Shown: piece by piece, positions 34,305 through 46,010 of the stretch
Position numbering within the stretch: position 1 is the stretch's first letter
Layout: each line of letters opens with the position of its first letter
Origin: Adineta vaga
Taxonomy: Eukaryota; Rotifera
Direction: 5' to 3'
Assembly: GCA_021613535.1 (NCBI GenBank)
Contig: CP075493.1
Coordinates: 13,206,001-13,270,000, forward strand
Length of the DNA stretch: 64,000 nt
The notes under the pieces: generated by a model
The model's input: the letters and a program-made list of their open reading frames with translations, nothing else
The model's database searches: none
What the model was told of the DNA's origin: nothing
Translations under genes and position numbers: made by a program

Positions 34305-36185
34305 ATGGAAAACAAAAACGATTCCGATAATGAAGATATCCTTATTATATGTCTTGATGAAAATGCGAATCATCAAACGGAAATTGCTAATGAATTAATC
34401 GATATTGTCTATAATTTTAAATTATTCGTTAATGTTGATGAATGTATCGATTATATAACATCAGTTTCTCCAACTAAATATGTCTTTCTCATTTTATTTT
34501 CTCATCAATTTATTCTTTCATATATTGATCAATTACCACAAATTCGATCTATTTACCTATTTCATACAAATCCTATCGAATACGAGAAGATTGAAAATGT
34601 CTTCTCAGATAAACAATTACTTCTGAATAAATTAAATAATGATGTGAAATTATTTTCAAACCAACTTCCACTACCTATGACATTCTTCAATAATATCGAT
34701 GATAATGTTAAAGAAAAATCTGTTAAAGATTTATCAAATGAAAGTCAATATTTTATGTATATGCATTTATTTATTGAAATTTTATTACGTCATTCACAAC
34801 GAAATGAAGCCGAACAAGAGTTCTTAGATGAAGTTCGTCGATGTTATGATAGTAATAAAAAACAATTGGAAATCATTGATCAATTTAAACAAGATTATGA
34901 GCCAAATCAAGCTATTCGGTGGTATACTCGTGATTGTTTCATATATCGTTCATTGAATCAAGCATTAAGATATCAAGATTTCGATAAAATCTACAAATTT
35001 CGATATATAATCAAAGATTTATATAAACAATTAAAACAATTATATAATGAACAATCACTGGAATTAAAGAAATTCAATATTGTTTATCGTGGTCAATTTA
35101 TGCGTAGAAATGAATTAAACATTTTCGAAGTCAATCAAGGAAAATTAGTGTCAATGAATACATTTTTATCAACTACATTAGATAAGAACACAGCATCAGG
35201 TTTTATTCCTGGTGGATGTGCAGGAGATATAGTACCTGTTTTATTTGAAATCAATATTGTTGATAGTAATTTTGAATCAACACCATATGCTTATATTGAA
35301 AATTATAGTTTTATGCAACATGAACAAGAAATTCTATTTTCAATGGATTGTATCTTTCGAATTGATTTAGTGGAACAATCGGCAATTAATGATGAAATAT
35401 ATTCAATAAAATTAACATTAACTAATCAGCACGAACAAGAAAATGTACTCAAAGCTTTGACAGATTATATGAAAAAGCAAATGTATAATAATGTGAATGA
35501 TTTCGGAGCATTAGCATTTCTAATGGCATCAACAGGTCATTACGATAAAGCTATATATTATTCTGAACTGTTGTTGAAAGATCTACCATTAGATAGTCCA
35601 ATAATTCCTACTTTATACAATAATATTGGAACACTTTATAAGTGGCAAGGCAATCGTGCAGAAGCTCTTCACTATTATGAAAAAGCACTTAATATTGCAT
35701 TAAAAATTTTGCCCGAAAATCATCCAGATACTGCTGCAACATATCATCATATTGCAGTAATTCATCAAGATGAACCCAACTATGCTGATGCTTTAGACTA
35801 TTATACACGAGCACTTGATACCCAATTAAAATCTTTACCTGAAAATCATTTAGACATTGCAGCCGTATGCAATAGTATTGGTGATATGCATCGTAGTTTG
35901 GGTAATTATGATAAAGCTTTAAAATATTTGAAGAGAACGCTTGAAATTCGCTTAGCATCTTTACCTGAGAATCATCCTGACATTGCAAAGATATATGCTG
36001 ATATTGGTTTACTTTATCAAAACCAAGGACATTTCAATGACGCTTTACAGTATCTTGAACACGCACTGCGAATTGAATCGAAATGTTTGCCGGTTGAACA
36101 TCCAAATCTTGCAAAGACATACCAACGTATCGGATCCATTCATCTTACTGGCCAAATATACCGAAGCATTGAAATGTATGAATAA
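34305..36185 (+). CDS. NAD:arginine ADP-ribosyltransferase-TPR protein (N-terminal part of a split locus)
   Basis: An intronless frame of 626 residues. The first about 190 residues form an alpha/beta region typical of bdelloid ART proteins. An ART domain (about 195-385) follows, with the R-S-E triad: Arg262 in VYRGQ, Ser289 in FLSTT, and the EQE motif at 340-342, which predicts arginine as acceptor. From about residue 405 come tetratricopeptide repeats of the 42-residue kinesin-light-chain type (SLPENHPDIA, then GNYDKALKYLKRTLEI). The frame ends at 36185 in mid-repeat. The TPR series resumes in another frame from about 36150, so one extra base or two lost bases near 36146-36152 split the gene. 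Such enzymes move ADP-ribose from NAD to protein arginines. No signal peptide is seen, so it is probably cytosolic. The catalytic half is intact. Confidence 0.85.
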   Translation: MENKNDSDNEDILIICLDENANHQTEIANELIDIVYNFKLFVNVDECIDYITSVSPTKYVFLILFSHQFILSYIDQLPQIRSIYLFHTNPIEYEKIENVFSDKQLLLNKLNNDVKLFSNQLPLPMTFFNNIDDNVKEKSVKDLSNESQYFMYMHLFIEILLRHSQRNEAEQEFLDEVRRCYDSNKKQLEIIDQFKQDYEPNQAIRWYTRDCFIYRSLNQALRYQDFDKIYKFRYIIKDLYKQLKQLYNEQSLELKKFNIVYRGQFMRRNELNIFEVNQGKLVSMNTFLSTTLDKNTASGFIPGGCAGDIVPVLFEINIVDSNFESTPYAYIENYSFMQHEQEILFSMDCIFRIDLVEQSAINDEIYSIKLTLTNQHEQENVLKALTDYMKKQMYNNVNDFGALAFLMASTGHYDKAIYYSELLLKDLPLDSPIIPTLYNNIGTLYKWQGNRAEALHYYEKALNIALKILPENHPDTAATYHHIAVIHQDEPNYADALDYYTRALDTQLKSLPENHLDIAAVCNSIGDMHRSLGNYDKALKYLKRTLEIRLASLPENHPDIAKIYADIGLLYQNQGHFNDALQYLEHALRIESKCLPVEHPNLAKTYQRIGSIHLTGQIYRSIEMYE

Positions 36186-37530
36186 ATCACTTGAAATTCA
36201 ATTCAAATCTTTGTCTGAAAATCATCCGACGATTGCATCGACATATAATGATATTGCAGCAGTTTACGAGCATTCAGGTAATCATACTGAAGCCATGAAG
36301 TATTACAAGAAAACAATTAATATTAAACTTATGTCTTCTTCTGAAAATCATCCAGATTTCGCAAATTTATACAATAACATTGCATTGGTGTATAAGAATC
36401 AAGAAAAGTATACTGAAGCCTTACATTACCTCGAGAAAGCTATTAATATTGAAACCGAGTTTTTGCCACGAAATCATTCACATATCGCAACAATGTACCA
36501 AAGTATTGGCAAGGTTCATCTAGCACAGCGTAATTATTCCGAGGCTCTGAAATATTTCGAGAAAGCACTCACCATTCGATTAGAATCTTTACCTGAAAAT
36601 CATCCTGATATTGGAGGTTCATATTGCGATATCAGCTCTATCTACCTTTTAGATCATGGCAACTATGCTGAAGCCTTAAAATATCAGGAAAAAAGTTTTG
36701 AAATTCAACAAAAATGTTTACCAGAACATCATCCAAATATTATTAATGGATATCAAAATATGGGAATACTTTACAAACTGCTAGGCAATTATGATAAGGC
36801 TTTAGAATATTTTGAAAAATCGCTGAACATTCAACTGAAATCATTACCTAAAAATCATCCAGATATTAAAAGTACATACGATGATATTTTAGAAATTTGT
36901 ATGAAACAGGATAACTCCACCAAACTATGCGAATATTATAAGAAAATGGTTAATATCGAATTGGAATCGTTGGCTGATAAACATTCTTCTTTTGCTGCAG
37001 AATTTATCAATATTACAAGAAATAATCCTGATCGAGATAACTATATGGATGATGTGAAACGTTTGCAGGAAGAACTTAAAAGTAAAATAAGAATTTTACT
37101 TGAAAATCTTCCAGACAATGCAAGAATACATAATAATATTGAAGAAGCGAATCAAAATCAAGATAAATATGCTGAAGCCTTGAATTATTGTAATGAATTA
37201 CGACTTATTCAATTTTCAAATGCGCGTGAAAATATTCTGGATATTGCCAAGACTTATAACATGTATGGAGTCATTTACAAACGACAAGGCAACTACTCAG
37301 AAGCAATGAATTATTATACAAAAGTTCTTAAAATTCAAGCAATGTCCTTGCCTGAAAATCATTTAGATATTGCAAGAACATATTGGAATATCGGTAATCT
37401 TCATAGTTGTCAAGGAAATCAAGTTAAAGCTAGGGAAGAATGGACGAATGGTTTGAATATTGCACTAGCATCTTCCTCAATAGATGATCAATTGATTAAC
37501 GGTTTACTAAACAAACTATCATCTCTATAA
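36147..37530 (+). CDS. TPR-repeat continuation of the ART-TPR locus (other frame)
   Basis: Coding starts within the repeat interrupted at the end of the previous entry (LLAKYTEALKCMNKSLEI) and runs without a stop to the TAA at 37528-37530. About ten further 42-residue TPR units follow, most containing SLPENHPDIA-like and GNY-x-EALKY-like cores. Degenerate units near 36900-37200 lack the full consensus. If the frameshift is real in the animal, this part is not translated from the ART start. A Met at about 36175 could begin a separate TPR-only protein. If it is a base-call error, the two parts form one protein of about 1,070 residues. TPR arrays usually bind peptide partners and would give substrate choice to the transferase. 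Confidence 0.75.
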
Positions 37531-37764
37531 AAAAACAGCTTTGAAAAATCTTAAATACTGTTTTTTCTCAATTTCTAAATATAACACTGTTTTCTCTTCC
37601 GATCGTAGCTGAATAGATAAATGTGAATCTAGTACTTCCGGATTCTTTACAATTTTATTGCTCAAATAAAGATCTTTTTTATGATGTATGCTCTCTATCG
37701 AAAATTTTCGGCATCGATATCGCATAATTTTGTTAAGTGAAGAATTCGTTTGCATACATATTTG

Positions 37765-38010
37765 AACTTACGGATATTTCTATAATGATTTTTTCAATCC
37801 GCTCTCTTCATCTTCAAATCTTATCGCTGAAAACGATGATGGAGCTGATAAACGACAATTTGTTATCAGTTTAAATCTTCAGTCTGATCATACATACATT
37901 CTTGTAACAACGGGACCTTTTTCAATCATAGCTGTTGCACCAGCATCTATCGAATTTAATTCGATGGCAAAAACTATTGGTACAGAGAAGAAGTTGATAG
38001 AAAGAAGTAA
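37765..38010 (+). pseudogene. Fragment of a bdelloid extracellular beta-sandwich module
   Basis: One open stretch reads YGYFYNDFFNPLSSSSNLIA then LNLQSDHTYILVTTGPFSII. This resembles a repeated module of rotifer surface proteins (a YLY-x-FDP-x-NP-x-NLL core then TYILVVTT). It has no start, no neighbouring module and no clear gene around it, so it is probably an orphan exon. Confidence 0.45.
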
Positions 38011-39412
38011 GTGATGTTGTACTTAACAAAATTCCATTTGAAATAATATGAAAATAATAATATTTATAATTTAAAGTTATATTCATGCTAACGATTTCAT
38101 TCTTGCAATTTCTTTCGTAAAACTATTGACACCTATGAAATGGTGAGCCTGTCTGCAGGGCTCTGGAGTAATGTATATCAAAAAGAACAAAAAGGAGAAA
38201 TCACTCCAGTACACTGTATCCAGCACAGACATATATAGGAAGAAGAACAAGCAAAAGAGAGAAAGAATGGTATTGAAGATAACATTACTTCTCGAAAAAC
38301 AAAAACGAAAGAGAAGCCTGGAACACTACAAACAGTAGCGAGGACGCTCTTCATCGCTAACAGAAATAATTATTTTTTCTTCATTTTAATCTTAATTGTT
38401 ATAGCTTCATAATCTTTTACTTTATTGAGCATACATGGAACTTTTTATTTTGAGATAAATCCAGAATGTAATATATGAGATGATTTTCTATCTCACCATT
38501 TACACCGGCACGTGTATATTCGATCCTACTCTAACTATATTATAGTTTTAAAATTCAGAATAGTCGGTATGCTGTTGAATGAATGATTGTACGTGGGTAT
38601 GAGAAGATGTGGGTGCATGTGTCATTTAGAATGGTATGGGTCTGGGTGATAGGGCACTAAAGAGTGTGTAATGTGAAGTCATGTATATTCTGATATATAC
38701 CCTATAGATCAAATCGAGCCTCAACCATCGTCACCCGCATCCATAAACATTGGCTCGTCTGCTTCTGATGGTGCCAATGTAGGACGGAACTCTACTGTTT
38801 CACAAATACCATAACTCAGCGTAACTATGACATATATCAATGAAAAAAATCCATGTTCATATGAACAACATTGTTTACCAGCTACTGTTGTACCTTTACA
38901 ATTTTGTAATAAAACTGAAAATAACATGCGCTTGTTTATGAATACTACAACGTGTGCCACCTATTTTTATTTGAATATCGAATGTCCAGAATAACTCTAA
39001 ATGCTATAACATATCAAATCATCCCATATGTGAAAAAAGAATGTTTATTTTTTTGCCTGTTTCCTATTCATTCAGTATAGTTAGTGACAGTTCTTCAATA
39101 TTGCATTAGATGTGTACGATACTTGACTTATTATCTTAAACTCACTTATAATGATCATGTAAATACTTCTAAGCGTTACATTTTCCAGCAATATAAAAAA
39201 GTATTTGTAACGATATCTGTGATGATATCATTCTATCCATTTTCTTTGGCTGTTCTCTTTCTCTCATCTACCTATCTCTCTTGAATTTCCTCCCTCGTTT
39301 CTCTTTCTTTTGGTTGCACATATATAAGCTTGTTCTTTTGTATGTAAAAGGGGAGACGGTCAGTTGCTCGCAAAAATCAGGTAGACGAACAAATAATACA
39401 GGGAATATATGA
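38011..39412. other. Intergenic, no convincing gene
   Basis: AT-rich, with a GT-rich patch at 38586-38660 containing several GTGGGT-like words. A minus-strand open stretch near 38720-38960 has a Cys-containing, protein-like piece (NCKGTTVAGKQCC), but I cannot support a gene. Confidence 0.45.
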
Positions 39413-39752
39413 TCACGATAAAAAGCACGAATTATGAATACTCGAAAACAAAACTTCTGGTTCAACTCTAAAGGTCCCGTCTATGAAGAAATCCTGCCAA
39501 AAATAAGGAATAGTTTATAATTACGTAGCAAAAAATTACCGTACCATTTTCCATAATGTCTCGTTGTTCGTCAGTAGGAAAAACTAACATTCGATCAGAA
39601 TTTGGACCAGTATCTATACAAAGAAACAATGTATCGCGTGTTGTTCGATAAAATTCATCCGGAATAATTGGGAAATTAATATTCAATGGTATTGGTGCTG
39701 TACTAGTTTCTTGTCGCCAGCGACGAATATTTCCATAGTATCTTTTTCTCAT
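39413..39752 (-). mobile_element. MULE (Mutator-like) transposase relic
   Basis: The first piece (39752-39540) reads FPIIPDEFYRTTRDTLFLC then DTGPNSDRMLVFPTDEQ. After a likely 46-bp intron (GTAATT to GGCAG) the second piece reads DFFIDGTFRVEPEVLF and stops at a TGA at about 39413. The DTG-x-DR-x-LVF core followed by x-DGTF-x-x-P is the start of the MULE DDE domain seen in FLYWCH-MULE elements of rotifers. The rest of the transposase and both termini are missing, so this is a dead fragment. Confidence 0.6.
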
Positions 39753-40043
39753 TTTGTCGATCTCTTATATAAGAATATTCATTATGAATGAGTAAAGGAG
39801 CGTTTTTCGAAGTTGTTACAAGAGTAACAGACATGACCATTCTTCAAATGAGCTGTTCTGCAACCATATCGCTTTTTATACGATTATAATGATTGACTAT
39901 CGCTAATCATCTTTCAAAATTAATGATCATTCGTCGTCTTTACATAAATCTAAATAAGTTATTTTGTTTTGTTCTGAATTCTATCAATAAAGTTAACGAT
40001 TATCCCATTTGCGATCAAATATCATGACGATCAAACGTTATAA
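39753..40043. other. Spacer, nothing recognised
   Basis: AT-rich DNA before the short tandem repeat. Confidence 0.4.
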
Positions 40044-40104
40044 CGAGCAACTGTCCTTTCGAGCAAATGACCTAGTGAGCAAATGTCCAGCGAGCAACAG
40101 ACCT
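40044..40104 (+). repeat. Four imperfect ~16-bp tandem repeats
   Basis: Units of the form CGAGCAAATGACCTAG repeat about four times with changes (CGAGCAACTGTCC, TGAGCAAATGTCC, CGAGCAACAGACC). The open part of the next entry starts inside this array, so it may be a breakpoint or a minisatellite. Confidence 0.65.
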
Positions 40105-43100
40105 AAACCCGTATCTTGTATTGTATGGTGGAATTCATAGAACAGAAGATCAAATCTACTTTTCACCAAAATATATGCATTGCACTTCAGAAGTCGGTAG
40201 GCCAATTATCGAATACTTGAAAAACACCAACGAGATTCATTTAACTAAAATACAAAAGCTCACCGAACAATATGAACAGATGCTGCAACAGTTTTCACCG
40301 GAAAGTGTCTCGAATGATATTATTGATATTCTCATTGCTCTTATTTGATTGCGCGATCTATCGCAATCATCAATTTATCATGATTTCGGTGCATACCAAG
40401 CACTGCCACTTGCCCTTCAAAGATTCGAATTAATCTTATTCTTTCTGCGAAACCAAACAAGGTCTCTATTTCGAGAAACGACAGAGTCAATTTTCTCCAA
40501 TATTATATTAATTATCGCTAACTTTGCTGCACAATCTGTTCAAACTGATGAGCAGTGCAAGTGGTTTTCATTTGCATGCATAGTAGCATGTGATCGACTC
40601 GACATTCATTGGTTACAATATTTGTCTAGTTTTTATGATTTATTCAGTAGCAGTCAATATCCAGAACCATCGCATCGTTTCATGAAATATTTTTATAACA
40701 CAATACTTTACACGCAGCATACTCACGTTTACGCAGAATCAGTTCCTCAAGCAATAATAGATGTCCATCTATTGGAACTGTTCAAAGATCAGTTACTAGT
40801 TTTGTTAAATTTTGTACCCGATTCTCTTGAACATTTGTATCATCGCTTAGTTCTCATTCCAGACGACCAGTGCGATTCGTTACTGTTGATTGCACTTTTA
40901 TCACAATGTTTGATCGTTTTCGACGATTATATTGGGTCTGAAGAAATGTTTGTTACCTTGTGTGATTTGTTACCATTGTTCAAAAAATACAATTTGGAAA
41001 ACTATGTCTTAGCACTTTTTTGGGAGGGAAAATCTCGATATGAATGTAATCCAGTTAGAGCTCATCATGATTTTTTAGAGAAGTTTTCTACTAAATATGT
41101 GAAAAACTGTGAAGAACTGATCATCGAAGTACAACAACAAATCATAGAAGCAAAAAAATCAAATCCAAGTTATCAAACAGATATTCAACTGTTTGGTGCA
41201 TCTCTTTCACTTGCTCGACTGTTCCAAGTTCAATATCATAGTGGTGTAAGCGAAAACGAAATGTGTTATATCGATATGAATTTATTAACTAATGAAAGTG
41301 ATCAAATTTTATCAGCAATAGAAAATATCAATGATCGTGTTCTATATATATTAGCTACGAGTACAATTTCAAACATGAAATATCCGTTTATTTTCGATGA
41401 AGATCAAAAATATGTGTTAAGATCGAAGATAGTTTTTCTTTTATCAGAACTTCTATCGAATTTACCATTATTGGTTTCTACTCTATTATTTGTTCGATGT
41501 GAATCAATATGTCAAGCATTTCCATCGAAATGTCAACACCTAATAAAGATAATTGGTGAACAATTAATCTCAATTTCAGACGATGAAGAAACGATTGAAA
41601 ATCAGAAGGCCGTATATGTCGCACTCCGCATGATCGATGATTCATCACTGACTCCTTTCTTGATAGAATTCGAAAAACGAACAAAGAATTTAGGTAATCT
41701 TCTTCAAATGAACTCAGTGATATTTCATCGTTATTTTACCGACTTAACACTATTTAATAATTCAGATCATGCTCTTTTATAATTAATGTATTTGAGTAAT
41801 TTATCATTCGATGTTCAACTTTTAAACAAAAATGTGCATTCCGATATACAAAAAACGATTTCATCATCAAGAGAATTACAACAATCATTAATGAAATCGA
41901 ACAATGTGATTACATATGATATTGCAATGCTGATAACACAATGTTTAGAAACTTGTAAGAAAGAAGACTCGGATATTATTGAAAGTAAACTATTCAATTG
42001 TCGTGTCGTTCAAAAAGATGCACAACCAGTACTTTTGCAATTGTTCATTCTTCCGATCAATGAATCGATAAAATCTTCAGTATATTATATTGCACTATTA
42101 TTGGCTAAATGTGGTTGCATTACATCGACGTCGATTAACTGTATAGAAGATCTATGTCGTAATAGTATTGATCAAAAATTCAACCATATTATTCGAGACT
42201 TTCTTGAACTGGAAAATATAAATTCGAAGCTAATGCGGTAGATATTAGTAACATTAATTCGAAGTGCCCGTCGCTCATCATTGTACACGCGTGCTGTTGT
42301 TCGTTCTTGCCACATCATGGAATTACTTCTGGAGTTAGAATATGAACAATTTAGGTCAAATGATAACTGTTTCATATGCAATTCCTTGTTAAGGATAATC
42401 AAATGTTGTTCACTCGAAGTACAGATCTACCTTTCAGAACATCTTCAAAAAACTGTTGACGAAAAGTATCTCGTTAAAATTGTTACCTGGATTATGCAGC
42501 ACTTAACCGAAAAAAAATACCCAATTTCTAATGTACTTTTCAACTGTGTCATATCATTTTTTTACAATCAACAATTTCCTTATGTACAAGAAGCAGTTAT
42601 TAATGGTCTGCAATATGCATTTATCAAAGTGAATGAGCGAAATATTTTTACAAACGAAGATACAAAAAATTTGTTAGAAAATGCAATAATTTTGTATAGC
42701 GAAACAGTAAATTCTAACTCGGAAAACTTATTAATCGCATGTTTACATGTCTATGTATATTGTTTATGTTTCTATCGAAAATTTCAAAAGCAACATCTAT
42801 CAAATGAGATGTACAGTTTGTTGAGCGAGCTTTCCGAAAAATCTTCATCATCACTCGTTGCTTCAAGAGCAGGTCAATGTTTACCAATAATAGAACTATA
42901 TGTTCATAAGGGTTCGATATATAGTTGGCTTAACAACACGAAACTAACGCCTGAAAAAATATATAATGTATTTCTACAATATACATTCGATGAATAAATG
43001 ATATTGGAAGGTGAAAATAAAGACGAAACATGGATTCATCTTCTGTTAAAAAGTCCAACAGATCGGATTCCTAAATTTATTGATGAAATATATATGCATT

Positions 43101-43774
43101 TACACAAAACAACTGTCAATTGTGACCATTCAATGCAACTATTCCCCTATATTAAAACGGCTGTAAATTTGGCGAAGAAAAATCTTACCATATTTCGTTG
43201 TGCCGTGGAAAAACGTTTCTCTAGTGAACAAGAGTTTAAAAGTTTACTCTGTCACATTGGCAAACAAGGAAATAATGTATATCGTACCGCATTTGCAGAA
43301 TTATATGTTACTTTCGGTTATGTTACATCTGATCTTATTGATATGGTACTAGATATTAACTCTGAAGGTTCGAATTATTTGTTTGACAAAATAGAGGAAT
43401 TAATCGATGGTAAACAGACATTATTAGATCGTGACACAATTGAAAGCTTGTATGCAGCCTTAAAATTGCCATCTCGAAGAAGTTCTGCTACACGATTGCT
43501 AAGTTGTCTTGTTCACGCCGGTTTCCTATCGGTTTTAGAAGTATTTTAACATATCTCAAGCATCGTCAACGAACAATATTCCGAGAACATATACTATTAT
43601 CGAGATGATTATGAACATTTATTTCTTACATCACTGAGACTTAGCTGCATTGCATCCGAGAATACGGCTTGGGAGTTTATACGTAACTATCTTTCTCTGG
43701 ATAAAAGCAAAAAAACAATATACACTAAAGAAGAAATAAAAACCATTTTTCAGATGGTAAATCGTCGATGTTAA
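40079..43774 (+). pseudogene. Large helical-repeat protein, one frame broken by five stops
   Basis: A single reading frame of 1,232 codons (40079-43774) encodes a continuous all-helical, HEAT/armadillo-like protein. It is interrupted by TGA at 40346, TAA at 41780, TAG at 42239, TAA at 42995 and TAA at 43547, and ends at a TAA at 43772. No frame change is needed anywhere. The pieces are clearly protein-like (for example ALQRFELILFFLRNQTR, VRAHHDFLEKFSTKYV, SLYAALKLPSRRSSATRLL). I see no introns that would remove the stops. The 5' end merges into a short tandem repeat, so an N-terminal part is probably lost. I do not recognise a named family; bdelloid NACHT-HEAT-type proteins are one possibility. 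All five stops could arise from CGA, CAA or CAG by one C-to-T change. Confidence 0.7.
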
Positions 43775-44183
43775 TTAAATTCGATAGAAAATCTTTCTTT
43801 AAACCACCGCTTTCTTTTCTATTTACTGTTCGATCAAGAATGATCGTTCATATCTCATCTGTGCATGTTTAGTTCTAGCTCATTTTTCTGCATGTCACAA
43901 TATAATCTTCTAATGGTCTTTTGCTTATTAAAAAAGTTTTTATGATTATTGATTTGTTTTTTTTTGTATAACTTAAAAATTATATCAAAAGAGGATGATG
44001 ATATAAATAATTGTAACAAACATGTCGATTATCGTTATCACCTTCACTGTTATCGAACGCCCTCTATTGATTTATTTTTTTCTTATTGGAAAAAGATAAG
44101 TTGTACTTTTCATCCAATCAAGTTAACGAATATAACTAGCATCTTCTCTTCTCAGTATTTCAAATTTAGATGAAAAGCCATTA
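43775..44183. other. Spacer, possible missing 5' exon of the next gene
   Basis: About 43985-44099 is open (SKEDDDINNCNKHVDYRYHL) and could be an upstream exon joining at an acceptor at about 44169-44170. The donor is non-consensus, so this is tentative. Confidence 0.3.
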
Positions 44184-45571
44184 ATGAGTAAAAAATTTCG
44201 ATGTGGTCGTTTATTATTAACAAGAGATGGTCGAATAAAAAAACTTGATCTTGGAAATGGTGGTGGTACACGTATTTGTGATTGGCCTGATGATTCTATG
44301 ACTTTGGATGGTGTTCATAATCGACTCCTGGCTGTTTTTTCTTCTAGTAAAATAAAATTAGAAAAATCGTTTCCTTTTTTCTAATATATATATATATATA
44401 TTCTATTTTAGTTGATAAAAAACATCAAACATCATTGTATGATTTTCAACATCAACCACTTGATATTCAACAATTTAAAACATTTACAGATTATATGAAT
44501 AAATACGGTTTGAATAGAAATAGTACAGTTGTATATCTATGTACATCTGAATTTATAAATGAAATACCAAAAAGTAAAGAAATAGAATTGGAATCTCTTT
44601 CAATAACACAGTCGAAATCATCATCTGATTATTCATTTATCAATACAAGTAATGATTTAATGAATAATATTCGTGAATTAATGAATCAACATCCTTCAGA
44701 TAAAATCTTAATTAATTTATTTGAAAATCTTTGTCTAATTCATGGTTATGTTTATTCAATTATTCTTCCATTACAACAATTGAGTGAACAATCCAATGAA
44801 TCAGAAATAACACTTTATTTGAATAATTTAAATAATATTTATGAAATTTTTCAATCGACAAAATTGTTATTACATGATAATATTGTTAGTTTTTGTCAGA
44901 CGAAATTATTTCCAATAACTCGAAGTTTATTCTTTCAATTTCATAATAATATTAAAGTAAATTTAATTCATTGTTGTTTAAGAATAAGAGATTTTCATTG
45001 GATTATTTTCAGATTCTTCGTAATCGATGGTCGAAATATGTGGAAAAGAAGAATCAAGTGAATACGAGCATAACTTTGTCAGATACTGAAACAGACTCTC
45101 AGGAAAAATCGTTCAAACAAAAACCTCGAAAACAAATTCGAAAGCAACGAGGCAAAAATTTCATTCTTTTCAGATCAGTATGTTTACTTGGTTACAATAT
45201 TTTTCTCGTAATTTATTTCATTTTAGATTTTGAAATGGTTTCATTATTTAGTACGCGTATTAAAAAACAAACGTTTACCATTATTTCGATTGTGTGTTAC
45301 ACATGCAATCGAAAAAGTCAAATCTTTACAAATTAGAATAAATCTATCTGATGAAGCATCAATATGTCAAGCAAAAAAAGTCATAGAATCAATAAAAAAT
45401 CAATTAAACAGAAAATATCATGAACTAGAAATTGATTCAACGGGATCTGAACCTGATCCAGCAATCCATAAAACACAATCATCTACAATGCGAGTAATAC
45501 GAGCTACACTAACATCTCTTTATCGATATCAGACGAAAATATCTCCTCAGAATCAAGAAAAAACTGATTGA
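44184..45571 (+). CDS. Unrecognised four-exon helical protein
   Basis: Exons 44184-44346, 44412-44955/6, 45013-45177 and 45227-45571 are joined by introns of 65, 56 and 49 bp, all GT-AG and in phase, giving about 405 residues. I do not recognise the family. The N-terminus has a short beta-rich segment (FRCGRLLLTRDGRIKKLDLG). The middle is helical with paired segments such as NLCLIHGYVYSIILPLQQL and FCQTKLFPITRSLFFQFHN. A Lys/Arg-rich stretch (KQKPRKQIRKQRGK) before the last exon could be a nuclear signal. The last exon has another helical pair and a charged tail. No signal peptide or TM helix is seen. The first codon is provisional because an acceptor-like site lies 14 bases upstream. The exon structure argues that this is a real gene. 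Confidence 0.65.
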
Positions 45572-46010
45572 TTCACATGTTTTGTTATTTTTCGTTTCTC
45601 AGAAAATATATAAAGATTTTTAAAAGCAACGAGTTTTGTATCATGCTTACAAACGTTGCTGATGCTCGAGAAGCTTTAATCGAAGTAAGGATGTCAGTGT
45701 GTTAAAAGTGAAATTAGTTGTCTTAAAATTCATAAATACACCGATGAAATTGGGTTCTCAATTTTCTCAATCGTTTCGAGAACAGTATGCTCAGTCGATT
45801 TACTTGAACAAAGCGTTTATTGGAGTTTTTTTTCCTTTTTGACCTAGTACGCATATACTATGATGTTATCTTTTTTTACTGTAATTTCAACGTTAACAAA
45901 TTTTAGCATATCAGCTCACTTACATCCCAAGATTGATGTACAGCAAAGAAAAATTTGTTCGCTTTTCTCTGGTTTATATAAATTGAAATAAAACTGTATT
46001 TTCACAAAGT
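45572..46010. other. Intergenic, convergent 3' flanks
   Basis: AT-rich DNA between convergent genes. No gene is seen. Confidence 0.5.

Noticed and set aside
35689-35988. Minus-strand frame rich in Gln and Leu
   Set aside because: It mirrors the TPR repeats on the plus strand; the apparent repeat comes from the real gene.
38721-38960. Minus-strand frame with NCKGTTVAGKQCC
   Set aside because: The Cys pattern hints at a zinc-binding relic but is too short and isolated to name.
40079-43774. Reading the five-stop frame as a sign of a ciliate-type genetic code (TAA/TAG as Gln)
   Set aside because: TGA also occurs inside this frame, and neighbouring genes use TAA, TAG and TGA as normal ends, so code reassignment does not fit the window.
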